Part shown: positions 49,901 through 61,489 of the stretch, in pieces
How the letters are laid out: each line of letters begins with the position of its first letter
Numbering within the stretch: the first letter of the stretch is position 1
DNA from: Paragonimus westermani
Taxonomy: Eukaryota; Platyhelminthes; Trematoda; Plagiorchiida; Troglotrematidae
Reading direction: 5' to 3'
Assembly: GCA_008508345.1 (NCBI GenBank)
Contig: QNGE01000837.1
Location: 124,001 to 188,000, forward strand
DNA: 64,000 nucleotides
Program-made: the position numbers and the translations under genes
The notes under the pieces: generated by a model
The model's input: the letters and a program-made list of their open reading frames with translations, nothing else
Database searches by the model: none
What the model was told of the DNA's origin: nothing

Positions 49901-51473
49901 CTGAAATTTTTGAACGACCCACCGTTAAACCCAACCACATCTGTTTCGGATACCTCTTCATCATTCAGCACAAACGGGGTTCTCCCCAGATTGTAGTTGC
50001 ATACCCAAGAATCACTCAAAAATTTAGTATGCGGAAGAAATAATCAAAAAGGACTAAACTGGAAAGTTCACACTCATGTGTGATACAGTGTATTGTCAGC
50101 TAGCAAGTGCCGGATGATTAGATGTCAGTAAAAACAGCTGTGGAGTGTTGAAAGAACGTACCGGCTTTGAAAAGATTTATTAGGAAGATTGATATTTTAC
50201 ACTCAGTTTAGAGCAGTGAAAATCCATTGAAGATCCCGTAAAGTCCTCCAATTTGTGAACGCTCAAAATCGTACTACCCAGCACACATTTACTCGTAACT
50301 CTCAATAGTTGAATTTAATTTTGTTTTGGTCATTTAGTTCGGCTGCAGGAAGCGAATAAAGTCACCAGACAAGTTTTGTGATACACGAGGCGCAAACTGG
50401 TCAGCGGTTTATTGAAGACACCCTAAATACGCACATCAGTGCGAACGTTAACAACGGTCTCACTAAAACTGGTACATCGAGGCAGCTTGTTTATTGTAAA
50501 ACCACATAGGTTAGATAACTACCCCAAGGTCCTAGCGCTGTGCCTAGAATTTGTAAACAAAGACTTAGTGAACCGTTATTTGAATTGGCCGAACTCATCC
50601 GAGGTATAAGTTAACACACTGAAAAGGTTATAATTATCCGCACCAAGCAGAAATGAGAAACGTTTCTGACGTTTCAATCACCTAAGACTGCTCTTTCACA
50701 GGACTAAGCGACCGGAATTGTTTACCGTGTGGTACAGTCTACCTTTAAATTCACACACATTACTACTTAATTATGACTTTGCTTCTGGCCAAGGAACTAA
50801 CTGCGATCAGGTTCATTCAACCACTTGGCTCCATACCCTATTGGTGGGTTAAGTTTTGGTGCCATTAATAAGGAAATTAACAGAACAGACTAGTACGTGC
50901 TTTAGCGGGTTTTCGGGCACGATCTAAAGTAGTTGATTTAATAGATGACTCGGTAAACTGACCAGACGGTTAACCAAAGGCAAGAAACCATGACCATCGT
51001 TTGCTGAAACATCGCATGAGAAAAGGTTAGAAGATTCACTCAAACAGCTTTTTCGCTGAGCCATCATGTCAGAACACACCCGGCCTGCTGGTACTTGGTT
51101 AAGCTCGATTTATCCAAAAACGTAAACAGGTGCTTTACGCGCAAATGACAATGAATTAGACCATTGTTCCATCATGACCTTCAAACTTCTGTTCTAGCAT
51201 TTCCATTCCTTTTATTAATTCGTTGTGGCTGCCGATGCACATAATCAGGTCGATAATTCATTTGACGGTAGACAGGCTAAAATCGAAATATTAACATCCT
51301 GCAACACATGTTTTCCAACTGTAACACTGAATTAAATGCAGGGTGCCCATATGTTTAAAGCGACTGCTCATAATTCGAGTAGTATGCTTATTGTAAGTAA
51401 ACAGGAGCTGATCATCTTCATCAGGAATAAGTGAAACAACGTCTTGCAATTGGGAAACTGAACACCAGTATGC
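43991..51473. other. Long AT-rich stretch, no recognisable gene
   Basis: Nothing was assignable. The longest frames are a 94-codon minus frame (45542-45826) and a 92-codon plus frame (47254-47532), with a facing 63-codon minus frame just beyond (47523-47714, Lys/Arg-rich). A perfect 9-bp hairpin lies at 46633-46653. On the minus strand at 49968-49943 a degenerate hammerhead-like word is present. Confidence 0.35.
46633..46653. repeat. Perfect 9-bp hairpin with 3-nt loop
   Basis: GGTGATTTC and GAAATCACC separated by GAC. The stem is perfect and stands alone: no T-run, repeat copy or gene context explains it. Confidence 0.4.
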
Positions 51474-51707
51474 TTGTACTGCAGTTTAAAATTTGACACG
51501 ATCTCAGACACAGACACAGTCATAAATGATTTCACGTGTACCGATTATTGTTTGACCGCCTTAGCTTTAGCATTTCTAGCTATGATAAACCTGTACATCT
51601 GGTACAGCAAACGAAAAGAAATACAGTATAACAAAAATAACTTAAAACTGGCGAAAGTAAACGGGCTTTGTTGTCACAGTGACAGTCGGATAGAAGAAGA
51701 CCTGTGA
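51474..51707 (+). CDS. Possible exon encoding a membrane segment
   Basis: A 77-codon frame preceded by a CTGCAG site that could act as a splice acceptor at about 51484. The product has a Thr/Asp-rich start, a hydrophobic segment (CLTALALAFLAMINLYIWY, about residues 26-44) and a basic cytoplasm-like tail (SKRKEIQY...NLKLAK), ending RIEEDL. This layout suits the last exon of a type I membrane protein. It is on the opposite strand from the larger candidate exon at 52.5 kb and no family was recognised. Confidence 0.3.
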   Translation: MYCSLKFDTISDTDTVINDFTCTDYCLTALALAFLAMINLYIWYSKRKEIQYNKNNLKLAKVNGLCCHSDSRIEEDL

Positions 51708-52471
51708 TCTGAAATTACAAGATAAAGTTTTGAGATGTTATTGCACATTGTTATTTAATTCACTGCCTTAAATGAAAATAGCTGTCCTGAATACCTTGTC
51801 AGCTGACTTACCTTACAAAGGGGTTTCAAAAATATTCTCCCCTTGTGATTTTGCTGCAAACGCTTATCAAGTCTCTCTACCATCATCGGAGCCATATTTT
51901 AAAACAATCCTAATTTGTAATGTAAACGCATTTTCTTAGCACTAAAAGCAAAGTAAGTGAACTCACTTATTTTTAACTTTCGCCAGGTAGTTTTTGTGTT
52001 TTGGAAAAGTTGTATGGCCGTTAGTTATGAAATTCTTCTCCGTGGCGTTAAGCTGTTAATATAAACCATCTATGGGATATAATACAAAATTTTGTTTTGC
52101 AATATACGTCTCTTCTGAGTTGTAAGATTATCCTGTACAATATTTGAAAATTAATGCAGTTGTAAGAATATGTCTGTTCTTTCTTCCTGAGCAACCTGTT
52201 GATCATTGTACAGTGAGCCTATACTGTGCACATTTTGAACATTTAGAGATCAGACAACTCCTCAGTAATCCCTACGTTGAGTAACATGCTTATATAACGC
52301 AGTATACGATGGCGCAAAAGAAACTCGAAACTTGACAGTGAATTTTATATTTGGCGATCAATAGTGCACATGAATATTCAGACAGTTTACAAGTTCAAAT
52401 CTATCAGTATGTAGAAGCTAATAAACCGCACAATAACCCATAGGTTTTTATATATAACGTTATATAAAATA

Positions 52472-53575
52472 TCATCTGTGTACAGCTTTTACCGTTGCAA
52501 AGGAGTCATTTGTGACTGTACCGCAATTGTTCAGTAATATCAGGTCATCGGACTGGGAGCAATTTACAATCACAGAATTCGGTTTTAATGTGTTAGAACT
52601 GGAAAACATGGATCGATTTCCTCGCGTAAAGTAAGTCTGCGGAATGACCGCATTTGTATCTTCCATTCGAACGTCACTCGGACTGTGTTTACAAAAATGT
52701 AAGCCAGATAAGTGATAATCATCCCCTTCCGGTTTTTTTGTAAATGTGGAATGTATTCGAGCACCATATTTCATTTCCGGGCTTTTAGGGGCATGTGGCT
52801 GTTCTATGCTACCGTTATTATTATGATCAGTAGACTGTAACGAGGTAGCAGAATGGCATTCGGTATGTTTCGAGTTCAGTACAGGTTTCAAGTTATCACA
52901 ATAGCAATAGTTTTCAGAAGCTGAAATAGCTTTTCGATTCACAGCTGTGTTCATTGAACTGTATCCATTATCATTCTGTAAACTGCCAATACAGTTCCGA
53001 ACGGTCTTCAATGGAGCATGTGAGCATTTCGTCAGTCTGTTAGTCTGCAGATAGCTGACGTCGGATGGCTCAGAAGCAAAGACGGATTGTGCCATCTGCG
53101 AACTGTTCGCTGTGTTCAACATGTACTGATCCGCGATTGGAACTATACAGACAGGCGGTGAATTCTTATCCAAACCTTCAAGATTCTGATGATAAATACT
53201 ACTCGCCAGTGTAGACCAATTCACTTTCGACAGAATTTCATGACAACAGGTGCTAGTTGGCGAAACCGCTGACTGGTGTATCATTTCGGGTTTTGTTTTT
53301 ACTTTTAAAAACCTGTACCGGCGGTACATCCCCAGAAAGATCAGACATACAAGAGTGAGAAGTGATAATAAGACTGCTGAAATCCAAATTATGTGCGCAA
53401 TGTTCAAACAAAGAACATAGTGACATTTCAGTAAGTCTGAATTTGCCAGTGGTGAGGATAAAGTTGCAAATCCAAGATCAGCAAACTCGCTGCGAACGTA
53501 GGTATTGGCTGGAACTGTCGGTCTATCAGGGGAGGCTAAGAGAGAAGTGAGTGGAAAAAGTATTCGGTGAAGCAT
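52472..53575 (-). CDS. Probable last exon of a single-pass membrane protein
   Basis: The longest open frame outside mobile elements, 367 codons on the minus strand. Residues about 57-83 form one strong membrane segment (AVLLSLLTLVCLIFLGM at its core), followed at once by a basic patch (YRRYRFLKVKTK) and about 270 residues of polar, Ser/Asn/Thr-rich sequence with Tyr and Cys, typical of a receptor or adhesion-molecule cytoplasmic tail. A good splice acceptor (CACTTCTCTCTTAG, exon from about 53535) lies 40 bp into the frame. The ATG at 53575 may therefore be intronic, with the true exon beginning near SPDRPTVPANT. In that case the signal peptide and ectodomain lie upstream, beyond 53.6 kb on this strand. 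The frame ends with a TGA at 52472-52474. No paralogue or tail motif was recognised, so the receptor family is unknown. An independent small type I protein starting at 53575 is the alternative. Confidence 0.6.
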   Translation of the reverse strand: MLHRILFPLTSLLASPDRPTVPANTYVRSEFADLGFATLSSPLANSDLLKCHYVLCLNIAHIIWISAVLLSLLTLVCLIFLGMYRRYRFLKVKTKPEMIHQSAVSPTSTCCHEILSKVNWSTLASSIYHQNLEGLDKNSPPVCIVPIADQYMLNTANSSQMAQSVFASEPSDVSYLQTNRLTKCSHAPLKTVRNCIGSLQNDNGYSSMNTAVNRKAISASENYCYCDNLKPVLNSKHTECHSATSLQSTDHNNNGSIEQPHAPKSPEMKYGARIHSTFTKKPEGDDYHLSGLHFCKHSPSDVRMEDTNAVIPQTYFTRGNRSMFSSSNTLKPNSVIVNCSQSDDLILLNNCGTVTNDSFATVKAVHR

Positions 53576-56500
53576 TATGCGTTACGGTTTTCAGCAAATA
53601 ACAAAATTGTCGTTGGTTTACGGGAATGTTTCCACACAACCAACTTTTACTAGCGATGAAGTGGCAAAAATCTAAGAATGATCGGGCGATGTGCACTTAC
53701 TCAACTGCATTACTTAATGTATTGAAACTGTTTAGGAATTCACCGGTTTTCACAGTAATTAACGTGAAGGACACATTGGTAGTCTATGCTTTGTTTGATA
53801 CGTCCGTACGACCTGGCATGGGTGTCGCACATTTTTAACTACCGTACTCTGTTCATTCTTGAACCCTGTTTCAGCGTTTTGGTTACGTTAATGCAGGTCA
53901 ACAAAGTTGACTGTTAATTGTGTGTGTTTGCTCTTGAAAAAGTGGTCAAACCAGAACAACCTGGAAGCGTAAAATGCACCTAAATTTTGCTTCGGGTCAC
54001 CAGCTTTCCTAAGCAGAAATTAATGGGATCTTGTAATTGCCACCAGAGCCCTCAGTTTTCAAAACTAACGCAATTCTTGGAGATGAAACTATGCATTTCA
54101 AATGAGTGTATTCTGGCACATTTGTTATTGTTAACATGTAATGTGTGCTGAAATAAAAATGTTTTTGATAAGAATTTACTCAACTTCATCATCACATTCA
54201 GGGAAGTGTTGAACTGTCTGGCGGTATTTCCAATTCTACGCGATATGTTCGAATCTGCACGAGATATACTCGGAAGGTTAGATACAATAAAAAGATGATC
54301 ACTTGTAACCGCTGGATACTTTCTGCCGGAAAAGCACAGAAATCGAGTTTGGTCCGCGCTGAAGCTAGCTGGTATTGTACATCTTTATCAAGATGGGGAT
54401 GTAAACATTGGTCACATCCTCGTGTGGCAACACTGTCAACGACTATGTCGTTGGTGTTCCACCACAGGTTTTATATAGTGGAGCAAATTCGTTCGTGAAT
54501 GATGTTCAGGAAGTAGGTGCTACCATGCGTTTTGTAAGACCTTCCATTTACACCAGTTAGAACCACGACAAATTCTCCCAATCTTCCTGGAAACCTTGAT
54601 TTACCCACATAACATCTTTCATCTGATCAGCTAATTTGTGTCCACCTGTCACTCTTCCTAACCTGGCGGTCACGTGCATGATACTGCTTTGGAGAGATAG
54701 AGTAAGATGTGAGTACAACGTAGTAAAACAGAACAGCTGGTTGCTGTCTATATAATCAGTTAACTTTTCATTGCTATTTTTACTGCTCCACAACATAATC
54801 TTTCGGTTAACCATAGGATGTTAGAAAACTGTGTTTTTGGACAGACTCAGATGTTTATGTTGTCATCTAGTATTGCTTACAGTGAAGTTGTCTCAAACCG
54901 AATTGACGTTTGTCAATGTCTGGGAAGCCGCGCACCTGTTTCGCACAACTCCGCGCATCGTGCCATATCTCGTCAACCAGTGAACATCAAATGGAACAAG
55001 ATGTTATTCAAACAATCTACCTGGTATAAATGCCCAATAGGCAAACTATTCTGGCTAAAGCTTGGTTGTTTATTACGATGTAAGAAGCTTTAATTTCATA
55101 ACAATTTCCTTTATTATTTCATGACAAAGAGACACTATCGCTGACTTGTCATGGTTTGTAAACTGTGACTACTATTAAACTAAAAGTGTTCCCGCTAAGT
55201 TTTGTTGAAAATCGCAGTCAAAGGTGAGAGAAGAAATGTACGCCTTTTACATTGTGAATTCCGACAGTCAGTTACGTAAAGTTTGACAATTGCATGTTAC
55301 CCAATCCCAAAGAATATCAAAATCCCTTCTCAGGTAGTGAATCAAAATAAGATATTCAGAATCCCCGAATCTCAAGCAATGCATAATTTTTGGGCCGAAA
55401 ACGAAAAACAGACTGAATAAAACATGTGAATTGAAGGGAACGAGATAGACTAAAAGCGCAGCCATTTTTTTAAATATGCTTAGGTTTACTGTACAAATAT
55501 CTAGACGGATTCTCAGTATCAAGTGTGAAAACCGTTCTACGCTTTTGACATTTAAAGGCTAAACCAGAGAAGTCGGTTATTGAAAGTGTCATCTTTCCAA
55601 CTAAAGGATGTGTCAAACGTCACTGTTAATCAGGCATTGACCGTTGAGTCCGGCTAACCACAATGAATGATTTGAGAACTATCAACTAAACTAAGTCGGA
55701 TAAGAATTACCACACTCAAATAAGTAATCACATTAAAAGGCAAACCATAATGTTAGTATCAATTACTTCAAGTTTGCACAGTGATCTAAATCCTAGGGTT
55801 CTTGTGTACTGTTTTCGAGTAAATATGCGTGCAGCGTGGTCCTCGCTGAATCTTTTTAGAAACTGCAAATTTTTTCACAAATTGTTTGTAAACCTCGCTC
55901 TCAAGAAGCTTTTTCTCTGAAAAACATTCAGTTTCTACAGGCATGTTCTTAATCCGCTCGTCTGTATATAAAACCAGGCAGTGAAAACCGTGCGTATCCA
56001 CCCAGTAAAATTTGATGATTTACTTGGAGACATTTGGGAGAGATCGATTTCCACCATGGAAACATGCTTTCTGTGTCTTCTTTAAATTTCTTCTTCCCTC
56101 CGGTGACAATTCACGCAGTTGATTTTTATCGCGATTGTTGTGAATTATTTGTTGTAAACTGTCTCATAATGCCATTCCTCCAGCTTGTTAATAGTCGTTT
56201 TTTAAAAAGCCAATGAAAATTTATCCCAAACAATAAATCCGGACTGACTGTGTTTTAGACAGTTTTTAACTGTGGAAAATTTTTGTAAAATGGTGGGTCC
56301 TTTGAGCCTCCAATACATCCCTGTCTTAAAGTCTTCAAATTGTTCTCAAAAGTACGCACTCAAATGCTTACAAACTAACGACCAGCTTGTCTGATAGTGA
56401 GGCGTTTGCACCCCAAAGAACAAGCACTGGTGAAACTCTTCTACCACAGCGCAAACAACGGTTATTCTGTCAAGTTTCAAAAATGAGGCATGTCAACATA

Positions 56501-57194
56501 CAGGAGCGAGGACCTTATCTCTTACTTTATGCCGATAATATATGAACCTCAACATGACATGAGAGGTATTATGAGATCTCAAAAATTCTCATACTTTCAT
56601 CAGTCGCTTATGTTAAAACAATCTGCTCTGAGTGGTTGGTGCATATCGGGAAAGCAGCAGTGGATTTTGTATGTTATATCGTACACAAAAATTTATATAT
56701 TATAGGCTGTTAGTTACACGCAGGTTGTATGTTTCTTCAACGTCTACTGATCACGAGCAATCAGTGATTGCTGGTCAACATTGCCCCATGAAACATCTGT
56801 CAACTCCAGTTTCGATCATTTTAGAGCGTACCGAACAAATATTTGAGGCTCGTCTGGTGACCACTTCTAAAACCATGTTCGGCAAACAAAACTGATGGAA
56901 TTTCATTCGGGTGCTCAAGAATTAACTCTCTCTCGCCTCATTTTACCATTTACCTCATCCGGACTATCCTACAGAAATGTTTTCGTGGATAAACTTCCAA
57001 AGCTTACCTAGTCAACGAAAGTCGTCACGATCTGCAAAAGGTATCCAACAAAAACTTTCCACTCAGAGGATATCCAGGCTAATTTCAAACGTTTAGTAAA
57101 TGCGACAATCGCAGATTTTCTTTTAAAAATGGCGCGAGTCATAATCCATAATAAAAAGGGCTAGCCTTGCTATCCACTTACACTTGTTAATTTC
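53576..57194. other. No recognisable gene; could hold an intron of the 52.5 kb gene
   Basis: Frames below 92 codons without motifs. If the membrane-protein exon is spliced, this is intronic or 5' sequence on the minus strand, but no upstream exon was identified. Sequence 56.9-57.19 kb, just before the PLE fragment, contains no RT motif, so the PLE is 5'-truncated there. Confidence 0.35.
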
Positions 57195-58058
57195 CGCCAT
57201 GAGCTGTTAAACAGTTTGCATAATAAACTGACGTTTACTCTTGAATTCGAACAAAATGGGAGGATATCATTTCTTGACGTTCTTTTGGAAAGGCGCGAGG
57301 ATGGGTCACTTTCCATGGGTGTCTACCACAAATCCACGTGAACAGGGCAATATCTGCACTTTAAGAGTTTCACACCTATTGCTCAAAAACGTGGCCTCGT
57401 TAGGACTTTGTTTCACAGAGTTCGACGTATTGCGATGGATGATGAGCTAGAAAGTGAACTGACGTTACTGCACGAGACTCTTATAGAAAATGGTTATCCC
57501 CAAAGGTTTATTGAGAAGTACTCCACTCCACAAACAACGCGGGTTACACCCATTACTGTTCCTCGCAAGCCTGTCTATCTAAATCTTCCTTTTAAAGGTG
57601 ATAATGTCTCAGCCCTGATCAAACGCCGTTTAGATGCAGCACTCAAGCGCACATACAACGCAGCCCGACTGGTCTACGTGGATGAAACCACCCGTGTTCC
57701 AACTACACCTAGAAAAGACGTGGTGCCCCTTTTCGCCCAATCCAATATTGTATACACGTTTGATTGTGTCTGTGGAAGCAGATACGTCGGCAGAACCAGG
57801 AGGCACCTCGGCACACGTATCAACGAACACATACCTAAATGGCTTTTGAATTCGGGGGTCGGTTGCGCCGTCAGTGCCATTACAAAACACCTTCTACAGA
57901 CCGGCCACTCAGTGGACCCTAGAACGGCTTTCAGAGTGTTCTTTAGACCCAAGCTAAAGCAGGCTCTCAATATTGCGGGAGCCGTTGCAACACATCGACT
58001 GAATCCCACTTTATGCGCTCAGAAACAGTTGGTGACTAACCTTCCACTTTGTTGGTAA
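57195..58058 (+). mobile_element. Penelope-like element, 3' part with GIY-YIG endonuclease
   Basis: A single frame runs from about 57198 (HELLNSLHNKLTFTLE, then GRISFLDVLLERREDGSLS, the block following the RT active site) through one in-frame TGA (57339-57341) to the stop at 58056-58058. The 216-codon part from 57408 carries the RT C-terminus (RVRRIAMDDELESEL, LIENGYPQR, ALIKRRLDAALKRTY) and then a GIY-YIG nuclease: IVYTFDCVCGSRYVGRT at residues 114-130, RINEH at 137-141, ITKHLLQTGH at 158-167. The late conserved block reads NIAGAVATHRLNP, where the family's catalytic Glu position appears to be Gly191. It ends NLPLCW, a usual PLE terminus. The RT motifs A to C are missing, so it is 5'-truncated. 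The TGA and lost Glu make it inactive, though it is the least decayed coding fragment here. No 3' hammerhead repeat was found downstream. Confidence 0.9.
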
Positions 58059-61000
58059 TAATGCAACTGGTACTTTGTACAGTATTTCAGCTCTTGTTTT
58101 TGTTTTTCTTTTCTGTAGATTTTTTCTAACCATATCTGACATTTACCACTCAATATGTATGTATCTTTTACCACCCATTTATTGCATCAAAACTATCAAT
58201 CAGTTGCATTTTACTGCTTCCGCTTTGGTCACCTGACTGACTGTTTCAAATATTGCTAGGTTGATTTCGCCTAGCTGCTTGCCCCTTAACTATATAAGGT
58301 GTATGTTGATTTCGCAAAAGTAACCGATGAGATTCGAACGAAATGCCATTGCGCAAGACATCTTACATGCTACTATTGGCTTCTTCCAAATTTATCGATG
58401 GGAACCATTGTTTCAAACGTTTTCCTAAACTCTTCAGCGTGGATTCGTATATGCATTAGAACTCTCTTGTTGCTGTAGTTTGTGCAGTTTCTGTGAGTCC
58501 AATGATTAACTCTGAGCGACTTCTCCCACGATCAACGCTTTCGATGTCATGATTAGGACAGTTGAGACCTCATTAATTGAATGACTGCATTTCTTATGAT
58601 TACCAGGTAAAATTTAAAAGAACTACTATTTACTGGGAGCTTCAGTTCCTAATATGTGAGTTGACAGTCTGGTTGTCAACATGCGATAAGCTTAAAGAGA
58701 GACTAACTCAATCGTCGAGTGTAGGTCTGAGACTTCCAGTACCAAAGGCTACTTAGTTCAATCGAGTTATTGGGCCTGTCGTTGGCTATCGTTCGGCAGT
58801 TAGTCCATGAGGATATTTCCACGTCCCTAGGCTGTGATTAAGTATTCCTTGAAAGGTTGTTCGGAATGATGAAGGCGGCGTTTAATTAATCGAGTTTCAT
58901 AGATTCACTTAAGATTTTAGGGGTTAAACTAGAAAATACAACGAGGAGTTTTCGTTTTTGTACGATGTAATTAAGTTGCGCAAATGTCAACTCCCTTTGC
59001 CCATCATACAAGTGGACTGCCCGAAAAAAATAACTTTTGGTATATCGGGATCATTGTGAAAGTGAGAATACACAGGAAAAGTATACGTTTAACAAAACAT
59101 AGTAATGTTATACATAGACGTTTTGAGTAAGAACTGAGCCATCGATTTTATGTGGATCGTGGAGAAAGTTAGCCGTAAGCTTCTTATAGTCAAGGTTTTC
59201 TGGATATAACATAGAATGTTTAAAAAACATTTTGAACTATTTGGAAGCTAGCACGTACTTGATAAGATTGACCCCTTTTGTACTTCAATATGTGCCCATC
59301 TTTCCATAAATCCTAATCGAGCCGGAATGGAGTCATTCAGTTCCAGTAAATGTTTGGGGACACTTGAAAAATGCGAAGACCAAAATTCTTGGTATGTCGT
59401 AGTTTTGTGTACATTTTCATTAAGCGTTCGGGCGTTTAGTTCGCGCTTTTCCGATTCGAGTTGCTCACAAGAAGGCTTTTGAAAAAGTTAAATTAGGCAG
59501 ACAGTGAGAGCAAATATTAGTTGACAGGTTTTCAACAACGTTTTTGGTGCTTTTTACAATTTTCGTGTTTACTGATTTCTACCGATTTTTCTATTGTAAC
59601 AATTGATCAAACGAAGGTCTAGTAAGGTTCAGTCATGATGAATAGCAAATCTGAGACCGACAAAAACAAAACATTCTGTGGTAAAATGATGGGGAACACT
59701 GAATATTGCGAGCACTTCATGTGATATATGTTTTCAGTTGCCGCAACACATGAGATCCGATGGCACTATTTCACTGCAGGAACCAGGATTACTTATCTGT
59801 GGATATTAAAGCATCCTGCTATGTTAACTTGAGAGTTGAGTTGAGTTGTGTGCACATCACCAATTGCTTATGAACAACGAAACCAAAATACAAGACGGAC
59901 AAAGTTCATAGAACGGTATCGATGCGAAACTGATATGGTTTCAAAGATTGACACGAACAAACAGAGAAATGTGTGCTGTTTTGCTGGTACGAATATCACT
60001 GACCTGTAGACAATCGGTAACGTCTGAACATAACCGGAATGTGCACTTGAAGAACAGTGATGCTAAGTAGCCTAAACGAAATGCGGCGAACAAATTGCTT
60101 TGAATATGGTCACTTGGGAAGAGACCGTTCGTGAAGTGCGTGAAAACCCGCGGGTTCTTCACACTGCATCTGCAAAAAGTTAACAAGATAGAGGCCAAAA
60201 ATATACCACACATTCAGTGAAAACAGCCAAATAATAATTGCAAACTTTGATCTGTCTAAAGTAGGTTGTCTACTGAACTATTGGACGTTAGGTTAAAACT
60301 GCAGACTTGACCGAGCCCCAACTAGTTGTGTAAAAGACTTGCGCTTGTATTCCTCTATAAGCTATAGTTGTCCTGATGTGGATCTAAACCAATGTTCACG
60401 GTTACCACCAGATGAATGCCACTGATAATCACGGAATTAGTTAAATATATACAGGGGTAGAGACTCATAACCTATTAAGGAACAGCCTCAGTTATCACAT
60501 TAAAAAACTATTGAATCGAGCTACAAAATTCCACTAATAAACGAGCCTTGCTGTTCTATATTTACGATTACTGGTTAATGGAGGAAAACTGTGGTACGCT
60601 CACAAAGATTTCAATTACTTTGAAGATTCAGTGAGTTACGTTTATCTGCAGATCACAACGGAAAACTACGTTCATTATTATTTTCAAGCGGGATGCGCAG
60701 TAAACCTTCGTCAGATGTTTGGTCAATGCAGCGTATGTAACGTTGCAACCATTTGGCAATTGTTCACCTATTAGTTTGCGCACGTCGACTGAAAATCTGA
60801 GGTTGACGTCAGGGATAGCGCACATCGAAAAACAATAGGAAATCGTCCGTAAGACAAAAGTTGTAACGATCTTCTATGTTTCGCTTTGTAGCTAGCCCTT
60901 ATCAATTATAATAAATCACCAGATTCACAAGTGTATATCTTTTAGCAGATGAATCTTCTAACGAAGCAGTCAAGACGAATCTCACAATGTCGAACGATCG

Positions 61001-61489
61001 CCCCATGTTCGCGTGAATTTATCTGTAATATTTCATTATTCTAATGAAATAGCAGACGTGCAGATGAGCGCCCGTATGCTATCTGAACTGTAATATGGTT
61101 TGTTTCAACTTCTCGACCGTACTGTATCACCAGGTCTTCTGAATCCCTTTACGTCTTGTCGCCCATATATTTCGTAACCTATTGCTGTCAAGTTCTGACT
61201 CGTTTATCAAATATGCAGTGTTGCCCCGTTCATTCTTATTTCTGATTTTGAGCCAAACAACTGAGCGCATACTTTAAAAAAGTTCCACAAAACAAGTGGT
61301 GATTTCCGCTGCTGGATATGTGGCCTACAAGAAAAACGGCAAGTTCAGTGGAAGAAATGATACATATCTTGCGGCAGCAAAAAGCGTAATTTGGTGCGAC
61401 TCAACTGAAACCGAGTGGAATTTTGATGCCCACTATATCCATTGTATTAGGAATTCCAAAATTAAGACCGGCTTCCACGGCTGACACCA
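58059..61489. other. No recognisable gene
   Basis: AT-rich, frames below 91 codons. The minus frame 59941-60213 has hydrophobic patches but no clear domain. A short GAGTT tandem run occurs near 59832. No LTR similar to that at 27.0-27.4 kb was seen upstream of the Gypsy remnant. Confidence 0.35.

Noticed and set aside
58325..58355. CCGATGA ... GAAC GAAAT after the PLE 3' end, hammerhead candidate
   Set aside because: Core U4 is C, helix II is not stable and helix I does not pair.
58410..58440. Minus-strand CTGAAGAG ... TTTGAAAC
   Set aside because: Four extra bases separate the only possible helix II from GAAA; orientation is opposite to the PLE.
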